Positions 50,217 to 59,297 of a stretch of 64,000 bases of DNA are shown piece after piece. Made by a program: the position numbers and the translations under genes. Positions within the stretch are counted from its first letter, which is position 1, and the number at the start of each line of letters is the position of its first letter. The notes beneath the pieces are model-generated. The model made no database searches. It had not been told where the DNA came from and saw only the letters and a program-made list of their open reading frames with translations. Origin of the DNA: Pontiella sulfatireligans (lineage in GTDB: Bacteria; Verrucomicrobiota; Kiritimatiellia; Kiritimatiellales; Pontiellaceae); contig NZ_CAAHFH010000003.1 of the NCBI RefSeq assembly GCF_900890705.1, forward strand, positions 62,001-126,000, given 5' to 3'.

Positions 50217-52016
50217 TTATTCCTCGGAGGCTTCGGCTTCCTTCTCGACCTTCTTCGGCAGTTTGATCTGCAGGTGCAGGTCGCGGACTTGATTGAACTC
50301 CACTTCGCCCGGAGCGCCCATCAGCAGATCCTGCGCTTTCTGGTTCATCGGGAAAGCAATGACTTCGCGGATGTTCGGCTCGTTGGCCAGCAGCATGATG
50401 ATGCGGTCAACGCCCGGAGCAATGCCGGCGTGCGGCGGTGCGCCATACTGGAACGCGCGGTGCAGCGCCGGGAACTTCTCTTCAACCACCGACTGGTCGT
50501 AGCCGGCAATGTTGAACGCTTTGATCATCAGCTCGGAGCTGTGGTTGCGCACCGCACCGGAGGAGAGCTCCGTACCGTTGCAGACAATGTCGTACTGGTA
50601 GGCGAGGATGTCGAGCGGATCTTTCTCGTCGATATCCTTCATGCCGCCCTGGGGCATCGAGAACGGATTGTGGGAAAACTCAACCTTGCCTTCGTCGTCG
50701 AGCTCATACATCGGGAAGTCGACGATCCAGCAAAACTTGAAGACGTCCGGATCAATAAGTTCAAGGCGCTGCCCCAGTTCATCGCGAACGCATGCACCGA
50801 TGAGGGAAGCTTCCTTTTCCTTGTCGGCAATGAAGAACATCACGTCGCCGTCGCCCACGCCGCCCAATTCCTTGAGCTGGTTCATGGTTTCCTCGGAGAG
50901 GAACTTCGCAATCGGGCTCTGAACTTCGCCGTCGATCCAACGCAGATAGCCGAGGCCCTTGGAGCCGACGCTCTGGGCAAACTTGATCATGTCGTCGAAG
51001 AACTTGCGCGATTTTTCAGCGCAGCCCTTGGCGGCGATGGTCTTGACGACGCCGCCGGAAGCAACCACGCCGGCAAAGGCCTTGAAGTCGCAGTTGCGGA
51101 ACAGCTCGGAGGCATCCTGAATAATAAGCGGGTTCCGCAGATCGGGCTTGTCGGAACCATACTTGTCCATCGCTTCCAAATAAGGAATGCGCTTGAACGG
51201 AATGTCATCGACCTTCTTGTCGGAAAACTCGGTGAAGATTTTGTGCAGCACCTTCTCGTTCACCTCAAAGACGTCTTCCTGAGTGGCGAAGGCCATTTCC
51301 ATATCGAGCTGGTAGAACTCGCCCGGCGAACGGTCGGCCCGCGCGTCTTCGTCGCGGAAGCACGGGGCAATCTGGAAATAGCGGTCGAAGCCGGAGGTCA
51401 TGAGCAGCTGTTTGAACTGCTGGGGCGCCTGCGGCAGCGCGTAGAACTTGCCGGGATGGATGCGGCTCGGCACGAGGTAGTCGCGGGCGCCTTCAGGCGA
51501 GCTGCTGGTGAGGATCGGCGTCTGGATTTCCATAAAGCCTTCGCCAGTCATCAATTCGCGCATGCGGGAAATGACCTTGGAGCGCAGCACAATGTTGTCG
51601 TGCAGGGTTTCGCGGCGCAGGTCGAGGAAGCGGTATTCCAGTCGAAGCGTTTCGTTGCACTCTTCGTCTTTGGAAACCTGGAAAGGCAACACCTGCGATT
51701 CGCCGAGGGTTTCCATTTCGCGGGCCACCACTTCGATGTCGCCGGTAGGCAGCTTCGGGTTGATGGCGTCCGGAATGCGGTCGACAACCTGGCCGGTGAA
51801 GCAAATCGTGCTTTCAACACGCCAGTGCTCAACGCCTTTGTAGAACGGTTGCATAGGATCGACCACGATCTGGGTCAGGCCGTAGTGGTCGCGAAGGTCG
51901 ATAAAAATGATGCCGCCGTGGTCGCGCACGCTGTGCACCCAACCGGAAAGCTTAACGATTTGGTGAACGTCTTCTTTTCGAAGTTGGCCGCAATTGTGTG
52001 TTCTGTATCTGTGCAT
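50217..52016 (-). CDS. aspS: Aspartate--tRNA ligase (class II, bacterial type)
   Basis: 599 residues. N-terminal OB anticodon-binding domain (VKLSGWVHSVRDHGGIIFIDLRD), class II motif 2 (FRDEDARADRSPGEFYQLD), the large bacterial GAD insertion (about 290-420), and motif 3 (GIAPGVDRIIMLL) followed by the end block MNQKAQDLLMGAPGEV. It charges tRNA-Asp, possibly also tRNA-Asn if no asnS exists. Followed upstream by hisS on the same strand, 78 bp away; the hisS-aspS pairing is common in bacteria. Confidence 0.97.
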   Translation of the reverse strand: MHRYRTHNCGQLRKEDVHQIVKLSGWVHSVRDHGGIIFIDLRDHYGLTQIVVDPMQPFYKGVEHWRVESTICFTGQVVDRIPDAINPKLPTGDIEVVAREMETLGESQVLPFQVSKDEECNETLRLEYRFLDLRRETLHDNIVLRSKVISRMRELMTGEGFMEIQTPILTSSSPEGARDYLVPSRIHPGKFYALPQAPQQFKQLLMTSGFDRYFQIAPCFRDEDARADRSPGEFYQLDMEMAFATQEDVFEVNEKVLHKIFTEFSDKKVDDIPFKRIPYLEAMDKYGSDKPDLRNPLIIQDASELFRNCDFKAFAGVVASGGVVKTIAAKGCAEKSRKFFDDMIKFAQSVGSKGLGYLRWIDGEVQSPIAKFLSEETMNQLKELGGVGDGDVMFFIADKEKEASLIGACVRDELGQRLELIDPDVFKFCWIVDFPMYELDDEGKVEFSHNPFSMPQGGMKDIDEKDPLDILAYQYDIVCNGTELSSGAVRNHSSELMIKAFNIAGYDQSVVEEKFPALHRAFQYGAPPHAGIAPGVDRIIMLLANEPNIREVIAFPMNQKAQDLLMGAPGEVEFNQVRDLHLQIKLPKKVEKEAEASEE

Positions 52017-52094
52017 GTGCTTCTCCTAAATTTGGGCGTGACGCTTGAGGCGTGAGTCGTGATTTTCCAGAGATTGGAAGTCACGGCTCACGTT

Positions 52095-53336
52095 TCACGC
52101 ATCACGGATTACGTCTTCAAGGCTCAACTCTTCCTGCGAACCTTCGTTCATGTCCTTTACAACAACGGTACCGGCGGCGAGTTCGTCTTCGCCGCGGATG
52201 ATGGCTTTTTCTGCGCCGCTCCGGTTGGCTTTGCGCATCTGCGCCTTCATGCTTTTGACCTCTAGCTCCATGCCGCATCGCACGCCTTTGGCGCGCAGTT
52301 TGCGGGCGAGCTTCATGTTTTCAGCCAGCGCGGCTTCGCCGAGCGACACCAGCCACACGCCGCCTTTCGGAGCAAACTGATCGGCGGTGATGCCGCACGC
52401 TTCAAGCGATGTAATCACGCGTTCCATGCCCATGGCGAATCCAACGCCGGGCACGGCTTTCTTGCCGAGGGCGATTTCGTAGCGCCCCCCGCCGGCGATG
52501 GCGTTCTGCGCACCCAACGCGCCATGGGTGATTTCCCAGACGGTGTGCACATAGTAGTCGAGCCCGCGCACCAGCTTGGGGTTGACCTCCACCTCGATGT
52601 CCATAATTTCCAATGCCTGAATCACTTGGTCGAGATAAGTGCGCGACCCCTCGCTCATAAATTCGATGGCGGTGGGAATCTGATCGACAATCTTCTGGCA
52701 GCTTTCGTTCTTGCAATCAATGACGCGCAGCACGTTTTCGTCGATGCGTCGCTGGCAGTCGTCGCACAGCTCAGCGAGGTGCGGCTGCAACGCCGCGCGC
52801 AGTCCATCGGCAACGGGCTTGCGGTCGGACGGCATGCCGCGCGTGCTGATTTGAATCTTCGAGCCGTGCAGCCCCCACTCTTCGAGCAGGTGCTGCTGGA
52901 GGGCGATGCACTCGGCATCGGCCAAGGGATTCGCCTCACCGGTGGCTTCAACGCCAATCTGGTGAAACTGGCGTTTGCGCCCAGCCTGCGGGCGCTCATA
53001 GCGGAACATGGACGCAATGTAGAAAACGCGGGCGTTCAGCCCCTCTTCACCACGCCCGGCCAAATGGCGGATCGTTCCAGCCGTGCCCTCGGGCCGCATC
53101 GCAATATCGTGCTTACCCGGCTTAAAAGCATACATTTCCTTCTTCACCACATCGGTCGTATCGCCGATGGAGCGTTTGAAGACGGAAAGTTTTTCAAGCA
53201 CGGGCGTGCGCAACTCTTCATAGCCGTAGCTGTTGAAGATGGTGCGCGCCTTTTCCTCGATCATCCGCCAGATATAGATTTCCGGCGCATTGATGTCGGA
53301 CATGCCCTGCAGGGGCTGGAACTCGTTACTTGCCAT
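52095..53336 (-). CDS. hisS: Histidine--tRNA ligase (class II)
   Basis: 413 residues. Begins FQPLQGMSDINAPEIYIWRM; motif 2 FRYERPQAGRKRQFHQIGVE; motif TRGLDYYVHTVWEI-like segment RGLDYYVHTVWEITHG; GGGRYE; motif 3 GFAMGMERVI; C-terminal anticodon-binding domain (SLGEAALAENMKLARKLRAK). It attaches histidine to tRNA-His. Part of the hisS-aspS pair. The intergenic repeat (copy B) lies between it and the HU/IHF gene. Confidence 0.97.
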   Translation of the reverse strand: MASNEFQPLQGMSDINAPEIYIWRMIEEKARTIFNSYGYEELRTPVLEKLSVFKRSIGDTTDVVKKEMYAFKPGKHDIAMRPEGTAGTIRHLAGRGEEGLNARVFYIASMFRYERPQAGRKRQFHQIGVEATGEANPLADAECIALQQHLLEEWGLHGSKIQISTRGMPSDRKPVADGLRAALQPHLAELCDDCQRRIDENVLRVIDCKNESCQKIVDQIPTAIEFMSEGSRTYLDQVIQALEIMDIEVEVNPKLVRGLDYYVHTVWEITHGALGAQNAIAGGGRYEIALGKKAVPGVGFAMGMERVITSLEACGITADQFAPKGGVWLVSLGEAALAENMKLARKLRAKGVRCGMELEVKSMKAQMRKANRSGAEKAIIRGEDELAAGTVVVKDMNEGSQEELSLEDVIRDA

Positions 53337-53344
53337 TTGATTAA

Positions 53345-53485
53345 AATCCTAAATTCTAATTTCTAAATCCTAAGCAAATCTCAAAACACCCAACCTCAAA
53401 ATCAAAAACACCCTGTTTCCTGCCTTTGGATTTTCCAATTTGAATTTGTTTAGCATTTCGGAATTGGGATTTAGCGTTTCCTGTT
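53345..53485. repeat. Intergenic repeat, 'aaatcctaaacaa' family, copy B
   Basis: Opens AAAATCCTAAATTCTAATTT, CTAAATCCTAAGCAAATC, and closes AATTTGTTTAGCATTTCGGA and GGGATTTAG. Same layout as copy A at 4848-4981, including the inverted pair AATCCTAA.../...TTTAGGATT-like. Confidence 0.7.
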
Positions 53486-53502
53486 TGGCAACGCCAATCG
53501 GG

Positions 53503-53784
53503 TTATTTGCCGGTGATGCGCTCGCGCATGATCTTGCCGGGCTTGAACTTGACCACCTTTCGCGCCGGAATAGTCACTACGTTTTCAGGCTTGTTCGGAT
53601 TGCGGCCAATGCGCTGCTTACGCTCGCGGACTTCGAATACGCCAAAGTTGCGGAACTCAACCGTGTCTTCGTTTTCGAGCGCTTCAACAATGTAGTCGAG
53701 GCTCTTCTGAATAACGGCGTAAACATCCTGCTGAATCAGGCCGGTTTCGTCTGCAATGCGCATTACCAAATCTCTTTTAGTCAT
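53503..53784 (-). CDS. HU/IHF-family DNA-binding protein
   Basis: 93 residues. MTKRDLVMRIADETGL at the start, VEFRNFGVFEVRERKQRIGRNP in the DNA-binding arm (GRNP tip), and VVKFKPGKIMRERI at the end. Such proteins bend DNA as dimers. The family does not separate HU from IHF by sequence alone in this phylum. A single-gene unit with SD sequence GGAG upstream (AAGGAG). Confidence 0.95.
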   Translation of the reverse strand: MTKRDLVMRIADETGLIQQDVYAVIQKSLDYIVEALENEDTVEFRNFGVFEVRERKQRIGRNPNKPENVVTIPARKVVKFKPGKIMRERITGK

Positions 53785-53932
53785 TTATATATCTCCTTGA
53801 GTTTTAAACGGTTCAATAAAAGGGAAAACTGCTTTCCAAAAAATGAAGCACGGATAATAGTCTGCCGCGTTTTGCGGTCAAGCTAATCCGATCATTATTA
53901 GTGGATTAGATGAATTTGGCAGATGAATTTGG

Positions 53933-54577
53933 TCAGCGCGCGAGAACGTGGATTCCGAGAAAAATCCAGAACGCGAAGAAACTGAAGATGGCCAGACTTT
54001 TGTTGAAGAGGTAAAAATGATCCTTGGGATTGATCACCACAACGGTTTCGCCTGCGTCCACTTGGCTATGGGTAAAGGCCTTCAGCTCCTTCACCACCCC
54101 CTTGCTCGGAGACTTCAGCTCTGTTGAATCAAGCATTTCCCGCTGCTCGGTCACCTCAGCCAGCGCCGCGTTCATGGCGGTTTCGGTCGAAGAAAGGTTT
54201 TTCTTCAAATCCGCAATGCCCCCGTCGGAGGCGCCGTTCTTTTCGGCGTTGCGCACGGCGGCCTCCAGCATGGCGTGATGGTCCTTGGCTTCGGTATATC
54301 CCTTTTTAGCCATGTCGAATTTTTTCTGCATAGTAACCCGCCTCAACACGGCCAGAAGCTGCTTTTCGCCAATCGCATCGCCTTCCTGAACGTGCATCTG
54401 GCCAATTGCGCCGGAGATTTCAAAAGCCGCCACAACCTCACGCGGATGCTTTTCCATAACGTTCGGGGACGGGAACCACGCATCCTTTACCGCCCACAGA
54501 CAGAGGAAAAAAAAGATGGCGGCAAGGACAATAAAATCATTGGTTCCCTTGATGTTGTACTTCCTTTCAGCTGGCAT
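53933..54577 (-). CDS. HlyD-like membrane-fusion protein (biotin/lipoyl-like), small
   Basis: 214 residues from ATG 54577 (GGAG upstream). TM helix at about 17-34 (FIVLAAIFFFLCLWAV), a first half-lipoyl motif (VVAAFEISGAIGQMHVQEGDAIGEKQLLAVL), a coiled coil (about 75-135), the second half-lipoyl (LDSTELKSPSKGVVKEL and AGETVVVI), and a second TM at the C-terminus (LAIFSFFAFWIFLGIHVLAR). The C-terminal helix is unusual for HlyD. No transporter gene is next to it. It may scaffold a transport complex; function inferred. Confidence 0.7.
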   Translation of the reverse strand: MPAERKYNIKGTNDFIVLAAIFFFLCLWAVKDAWFPSPNVMEKHPREVVAAFEISGAIGQMHVQEGDAIGEKQLLAVLRRVTMQKKFDMAKKGYTEAKDHHAMLEAAVRNAEKNGASDGGIADLKKNLSSTETAMNAALAEVTEQREMLDSTELKSPSKGVVKELKAFTHSQVDAGETVVVINPKDHFYLFNKSLAIFSFFAFWIFLGIHVLAR

Positions 54578-54779
54578 TATTGGCTGCTCCTGTTGGCAAA
54601 GAAGGGAGAAGATGACAAAGACCGCCAAGGTTGTCCACCCCGAAATCAAGGCACAAAGACATCCGCACCCAAGAAATAAAGGAAAGAAACGGGTCAGGGG
54701 AACAGGTCAGGCTTATTGGTTTGAGCACTTGGATTAAATCATGCTAGTTTCATTTCAATTTTAACCGTTGAACGAAAAA

Positions 54780-57185
54780 ATGACTGCCTTTAAACTTATT
54801 ATAACCGGCATGGCGCTGCTCGCAGCACCCTATCTAAACGCCGCCGTATTCCATGTGGACGGCGACTTCCAGGGCGACGCCTCAACCGGCAGCTCTTGGC
54901 TGGATGCATTTCCTAGCGTACAGGATGCCATCGACACGGCCTCGGCCAGCGGAGGCGGTGAAATTTGGGTGAAGGCCGGCATTTACCGGCCGGCCGGCAC
55001 AGACCGGACCCATTCCTTTGCGCTCAAGCCGGACATTCAGCTCTACGGCGGCTTCCGGGGAGACGAAACCGAACGAGACGCCCGCAACCCCAAAGCCTAC
55101 CGCACCGTGCTCAGCGGCGACATCGGCCAAATCGGCTCAGCCGACGACAACTGCTACCACGTGCTCCGCGGCGCGTCCAACTGCCGCATCGACGGCTTTT
55201 GGATTACAGGGGGCAAAGCCGACGGAAACGAGGTTGATGCCCTAGGCGGCGGCCTGCTGCTCGACAAAGCGCAAAACTTCACCGCCGCCAACTGCACGTT
55301 CGAGAAGAACCATGCCGAAGTTGGTGGCGCAATCCGGCTTCATACCGCCTCGGCGGCATTCAATAACTGCACCTTCTACGCCAACTCCGCAGATACCGGC
55401 GGTGCAATCATGACGCAAAACCGCACCACGCTGTGGATTGAAGACTCCATCTTTTCATCCAATTTTTCAAAAGAAAACGGTGGAGCCGCTATGGTGGAAG
55501 GAAGCACCGACACCCGCTTTGTGAATACCGTGTTCCTCTACAACTCCACAGAAGCTCATGGAGGGGCCGTGTGTGTCTGGGCACAGAACAACGACAGATC
55601 GAAAATTGGATTTTCCAACTGCACCTTCAATGAAAATTCAGCCCGAGAGTCTGGCGCGGCCATACAGTTCCACCATTCTTCGGCCCAGCTCTCGGAGTGT
55701 GCGTTCAACCGCAACTTTTCGGCCAAGGGCGCGGGGGCCATCGGCGCAAAAAATGCATCAACCATCAGAACCTCGGCCTGCACTTTTTCCAAAAACCGGG
55801 GCGCGCCCGGCATGGCCGAGACGGCGTTTGATGAGACATCCAGCCTCTCCGACGGACCGGTTGACATGGCGCATTTCACATCCATGCCCAAAACCGGCTT
55901 TCAAAAACCCGTAAAAGCCGCGCCGGCCGCACCAAGAGCCAAGCCCGCGCAAGCCCGCCCTAAACCCCAAACCCAAATGCCCGATGTCTTTGTGCTCAAC
56001 GCATCCGGCAATAAAGTCAAACTGCGCAACATTGTGGCGGCGGCGGAATACACCGCGGTCGTTTTTGGCGACCTGACCGATCCCTACTTCATCAAAGCCA
56101 CCCGCCAGATCGAAGCCTCCGGCCTTAGCTACAAAGACAACGGCGTAAACTTTTTCTACATCTACCGCCATCTGGCCTACCCCGAGAACCATGGCTACGT
56201 GCAGCCCATCAACGACCTCGAACGTCTGCGCCACGCCACCCTGGCCGCCAAGCACCTGAATACCCGCATTCCCTGGCTGGCCGACCCGATAGACAACCAA
56301 GTGGCCAAGGGCCTTAAGGTACGCTCCGGACGAGCCATCATGATCTACAACCAAAACGGATTCGAAGAATACGCGGGCTCTATCTCGGATATAAAACCGC
56401 TGAACGCCGCCCTCGAAAAACGGGTAGGCGCCCCAGCCGTCTCCGTCCAGCCCGAACAACTGCCCGAGCCGAACATCGCACCGGTTTCAATGCCGCAAGC
56501 CAAACTGGTCGACCGCATCGAAATCAATCCAAAGCGGAACCGCTACATCACCTTGCTGGCTACGCCGGTTGATTCGGATGCCCCCCACTATGTAAAAGCG
56601 CGCTTCGAGGGCACAGAAGAGCTGGTGAAAACCGGCAACGGAAAAATCTATATCGGCTTCCACATCGACCCCATCTATCAAGTGACTTGGAACAATCTGG
56701 AAACCCCGTTGAAATATTCCATCAAAACAACGCCCGGAAGCACCGTTGCACCCTCCGTCAATGTTGCGCCGCGCATTACCCAAGCCGCCACCGACAGCGA
56801 GCCGCGCGAATTCCTGCTCGAAGCCCGGAAGCTGAGCACCACCGAGCCCTTCAAACTGGCTGTGGCCTATTCCGTCCGCTCAAAAACCTCCAAACGCAAC
56901 ATTTCCGTCGTCCAGCAATACCTGGTTTATCTGAAGCACGATCCATTCGGAGGCAACACCCCCAACAGGCAAACCGAGCTCAAAGGATTCAATACCTCCT
57001 CGAAGGACAGTGCCACCCGGGCCCGCTTCAACCAGTTTCTCAAGATTATGGACCTCGATCGCAACGGCCGGATATCGCGCGACGAAGCCAGCGGGGTGAT
57101 CCGCTTCAACTTCCATCAGCTAGACACAAATCGGAACGGATATGTTGAGCGGTCGGAATATGAAGCCTACAAACGGCAGCAATAA
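54780..57185 (+). CDS. Secreted beta-helix protein with deiodinase-like domain and EF-hands
   Basis: 801 residues from ATG 54780 (a TTG at 54768 is also in frame). Signal peptide (FKLIITGMALLAAPYLNA). Residues about 20-370: right-handed parallel beta-helix with repeated (N/D)CTFxxNxAxxGGA motifs, as in polymorphic outer-membrane-type repeats. A Pro/Ala linker follows. Residues about 400-550: a thioredoxin-like domain resembling iodothyronine deiodinase, where the active-site strip reads VFGDLTDPYF (from residue 427) instead of FGSCTUPPF. Then a beta-rich part, and two EF-hand-like loops near the end (DLDRNGRISRDE, about 758, and DTNRNGYVERSE). Surface location is inferred. Confidence 0.8.
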   Translation: MTAFKLIITGMALLAAPYLNAAVFHVDGDFQGDASTGSSWLDAFPSVQDAIDTASASGGGEIWVKAGIYRPAGTDRTHSFALKPDIQLYGGFRGDETERDARNPKAYRTVLSGDIGQIGSADDNCYHVLRGASNCRIDGFWITGGKADGNEVDALGGGLLLDKAQNFTAANCTFEKNHAEVGGAIRLHTASAAFNNCTFYANSADTGGAIMTQNRTTLWIEDSIFSSNFSKENGGAAMVEGSTDTRFVNTVFLYNSTEAHGGAVCVWAQNNDRSKIGFSNCTFNENSARESGAAIQFHHSSAQLSECAFNRNFSAKGAGAIGAKNASTIRTSACTFSKNRGAPGMAETAFDETSSLSDGPVDMAHFTSMPKTGFQKPVKAAPAAPRAKPAQARPKPQTQMPDVFVLNASGNKVKLRNIVAAAEYTAVVFGDLTDPYFIKATRQIEASGLSYKDNGVNFFYIYRHLAYPENHGYVQPINDLERLRHATLAAKHLNTRIPWLADPIDNQVAKGLKVRSGRAIMIYNQNGFEEYAGSISDIKPLNAALEKRVGAPAVSVQPEQLPEPNIAPVSMPQAKLVDRIEINPKRNRYITLLATPVDSDAPHYVKARFEGTEELVKTGNGKIYIGFHIDPIYQVTWNNLETPLKYSIKTTPGSTVAPSVNVAPRITQAATDSEPREFLLEARKLSTTEPFKLAVAYSVRSKTSKRNISVVQQYLVYLKHDPFGGNTPNRQTELKGFNTSSKDSATRARFNQFLKIMDLDRNGRISRDEASGVIRFNFHQLDTNRNGYVERSEYEAYKRQQ

Positions 57186-57206
57186 TACCCCTTTTCGTCC
57201 GGGCAC

Positions 57207-57232
57207 AAAAAAAACCGCCCGGCAAAGGGCGG
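57207..57232 (-). terminator. Terminator of rpmB
   Basis: On the minus strand CCGCCC-TTTGCC-GGGCGG is followed by eight T. It lies 25 bases after the rpmB stop. Confidence 0.9.
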
Positions 57233-57257
57233 CTTGGCATTTCCATAAAGCGGGAAA

Positions 57258-57488
57258 CTAAGCTTTCTTCACTGCGCCGGAACGCAGGGCCTTCGTGGAA
57301 ACCCATACACGCTTGACGGCTCCGTTTTCATCACGAACCCGTACACGCTGAAGGTTAGGCTTGAAAGTGCGCTTGGTTGCACTGGTCACGTGGAGACCGA
57401 TTCCGCCTTTTTTCTTCGCCAAACCTTTACGGACGATACGACGTCCACTGATGGTTTTCTTCCCTGTAACTGCACATTCTCTGCCCAT
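57258..57488 (-). CDS. rpmB: 50S ribosomal protein L28
   Basis: 76 residues. Begins MGRECAVTGKKTISGRRI, then HVTSATKRTFKPNLQRVRV, ending VWVSTKALRSGAVKKA, the standard L28 pattern. A single-gene unit ending at a strong terminator. Confidence 0.97.
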   Translation of the reverse strand: MGRECAVTGKKTISGRRIVRKGLAKKKGGIGLHVTSATKRTFKPNLQRVRVRDENGAVKRVWVSTKALRSGAVKKA

Positions 57489-57598
57489 CTCAAATACCTC
57501 GGTAATGTTTCTTCAAAATTCTCTCTGATCAACAAGAGCAGGGAAATCTAAGCATTCCCGCCTGCTTTGCAAGTCTAAACCTGCGGTTTTTATACCCA

Positions 57599-58762
57599 TC
57601 AAACCAGTTCAGAGAAAACCGCATTGCAGACAAACAGCGCTTCTGGGCTTAAAGCCAGCCGGTTTTCCCCTCTTTGGAGCAGCCCTTCCTCCTCCATTGA
57701 CTTGATTGCATCGCCGCACAGCGCATCGGCATGATGGCCGGTCAACGACTCAAAACGGGCCAGATCAACCCCCTCGGTCATGCGCAGCCACATCACGAGG
57801 GTTTCGCGAGCCTTTTCCTCGAAGGAAAGCGTTTCCACTTCGTCAAACGGCCTTTCGTCCCGTTGCAGGCGGTCGCAATAGGCCTGCAAATCAGGAATGT
57901 TTCCAAACCGCCTGCCCCGCCAGTGCGAGTGGGCCGACGGCCCGCAGCCAAAATATTCGCCGCCCTGCCAATAGAGCACGTTATGCAGGCAACGGTTGTC
58001 ACTTCGCTGCCGTCTCTCCGAGCCCGCCTCTCTTCGTGTCCGATTCTTTGCAAAATTGGAAATCTCGTAGTGGCCATAGCCGGCCTCTTCGAGCAGCGCC
58101 TTTACGGCAAAATAATTGTCGGCCTCTTCGTCGTCGCCCGGCGGCGAAATCCGCCCGGCATCGCGGTCGTGCGTCATCGGCGTGCCCGGTTCATAAATCA
58201 GATTGTAGTAGGAAACATGCTCCGGCCCTAGGTCCGCCAGCATCCGGGCATCCGCCAATATATCGGCCGGCGTCATTCCCGGTATGCTTTGGATCAGGTC
58301 AATGTTCACGTTGTCGAACCCGGCCTCGCGCAACATGTAGTATCCATCGATCGCCTCTTGCGATTCATGAATGCGCCCCAGCAGCCGCAGCGCCTTGTCG
58401 TTGAACGACTGCACGCCGATTGATACGCGGTTGATCCCGCCGTCGCGCATGGCCGCCAGCTTTTCCGGCGTCAGGGTTCCCGGATTCGCCTCGCTGGAAA
58501 ACTCGACCACGTTCGACAGGTTGATGTGCCGGCGGATGGATTCCAGCATTTTGGCATAGTCAGCCGGCTCCAGCGCCGTCGGCGTGCCGCCGCCAATAAA
58601 CACGGTGTCCGGCGCAAAATCTGCCGGGAGCCGCCCCAGCTCGACATCCAGGCAATGGAGAAACAAAGCGACGTTGTCCCACTCATCGGGCGTCATTTTA
58701 TAGAAATCGCAGTAGCGGCACCGCGAAATGCAAAGAGGAACATGGATGTAAAGACCGGTCAT
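57599..58762 (-). CDS. hemW: Radical SAM heme chaperone HemW-like
   Basis: 387 residues. The radical-SAM cluster motif C-x3-C-x2-C is at Cys11, 15, 18 (LCISRCRYCDFYK), the HemW type. Further blocks: FIGGGTPTALEP, EFSSEANPGTL, RVSIGVQSFNDKALRLLGR, VNIDLIQSIPGMT, and HYEISNFAK. HemW/HemN-like proteins bind heme and are often misannotated as coproporphyrinogen oxidase; the real oxidase HemN has extra N-terminal features that are absent here. The C-terminal HemN domain is present (EKARETLVMWLRMTEGVD). No operon partner. Confidence 0.9.
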   Translation of the reverse strand: MTGLYIHVPLCISRCRYCDFYKMTPDEWDNVALFLHCLDVELGRLPADFAPDTVFIGGGTPTALEPADYAKMLESIRRHINLSNVVEFSSEANPGTLTPEKLAAMRDGGINRVSIGVQSFNDKALRLLGRIHESQEAIDGYYMLREAGFDNVNIDLIQSIPGMTPADILADARMLADLGPEHVSYYNLIYEPGTPMTHDRDAGRISPPGDDEEADNYFAVKALLEEAGYGHYEISNFAKNRTRREAGSERRQRSDNRCLHNVLYWQGGEYFGCGPSAHSHWRGRRFGNIPDLQAYCDRLQRDERPFDEVETLSFEEKARETLVMWLRMTEGVDLARFESLTGHHADALCGDAIKSMEEEGLLQRGENRLALSPEALFVCNAVFSELV

Positions 58763-59075
58763 GAGTAGGTTAATGGTTATTCGTTAGGATCTTACAGTCC
58801 AGCTCTTTGGCAGGCGCTTGCTTGCTTCCAAGCAACGACAAAGGGTTTTTAGCAGCTAATGAATGTAAAGCAACGAATTCTCCGTCGGTTTGGATTCGCT
58901 GCTTTTCATTAATTTGTTGCCATTCAATCTCTGATGCAGAGCCACCCGAGGGTATTGCCTTCGCTGAACTTGCCCTCAGAGTGTGTTCTTAGCTCCTAAT
59001 AACCAATAACAAATAACAAATAACTGACTTTTTACGCTTGAGGCACACGTATCTTCTCGCAACTATACGTATGCC
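58763..59075. other. Intergenic region between hemW and the toxin-antitoxin pair
   Basis: About 310 bases. The segment 58856-58920 has an imperfect inverted repeat (AATGAATGTAAAGCAACGAA / TTCGCTGCTTTTCATT). Near 59000-59025 there is a direct run AACAAATAACAAATAAC. The promoter of the toxin-antitoxin genes should be just before 59076. No gene. Confidence 0.5.
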
Positions 59076-59297
59076 ATGAAAACAAAACTCACCGTCACGA
59101 TGGATGATGCGCTCATCCCAAAAGCAAAACGCTATGCACAGCAGCATGACCGCTCGCTGTCGAGCCTGATCGAGGAATCGCTCCGCAAACTCACCAGCGG
59201 CCAACCCGAAAGCTTTTCCAGCCAGTGGAAAGGAAAAATCGAAGTGGCCGAGAAAAAGGATGCGCGTTTCCAGCAGCTCGCGAAAAAATATCTATGA
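59076..59297 (+). CDS. Antitoxin of PIN toxin-antitoxin pair (DUF6364-like)
   Basis: 73 residues: KTKLTVTMDDALIPKAKRYA, then RSLSSLIEESLRKLTSG. The ribbon-helix-helix-like start and short basic tail fit antitoxins that pair with PIN nucleases. It would bind the toxin and its own promoter. Overlaps the toxin start in ATGA. Confidence 0.88.
   Translation: MKTKLTVTMDDALIPKAKRYAQQHDRSLSSLIEESLRKLTSGQPESFSSQWKGKIEVAEKKDARFQQLAKKYL

Noticed and set aside
50124..52055. Long plus-strand open frame opposite aspS
   Set aside because: Antisense shadow; its sequence is rich in Val/Ala/His runs without any domain, while aspS on the other strand is complete.
56050..56090. Selenocysteine use in the deiodinase-like domain
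   Set aside because: There is no in-frame TGA at the active position; the codon is GAT (Asp), so it is not a selenoprotein.
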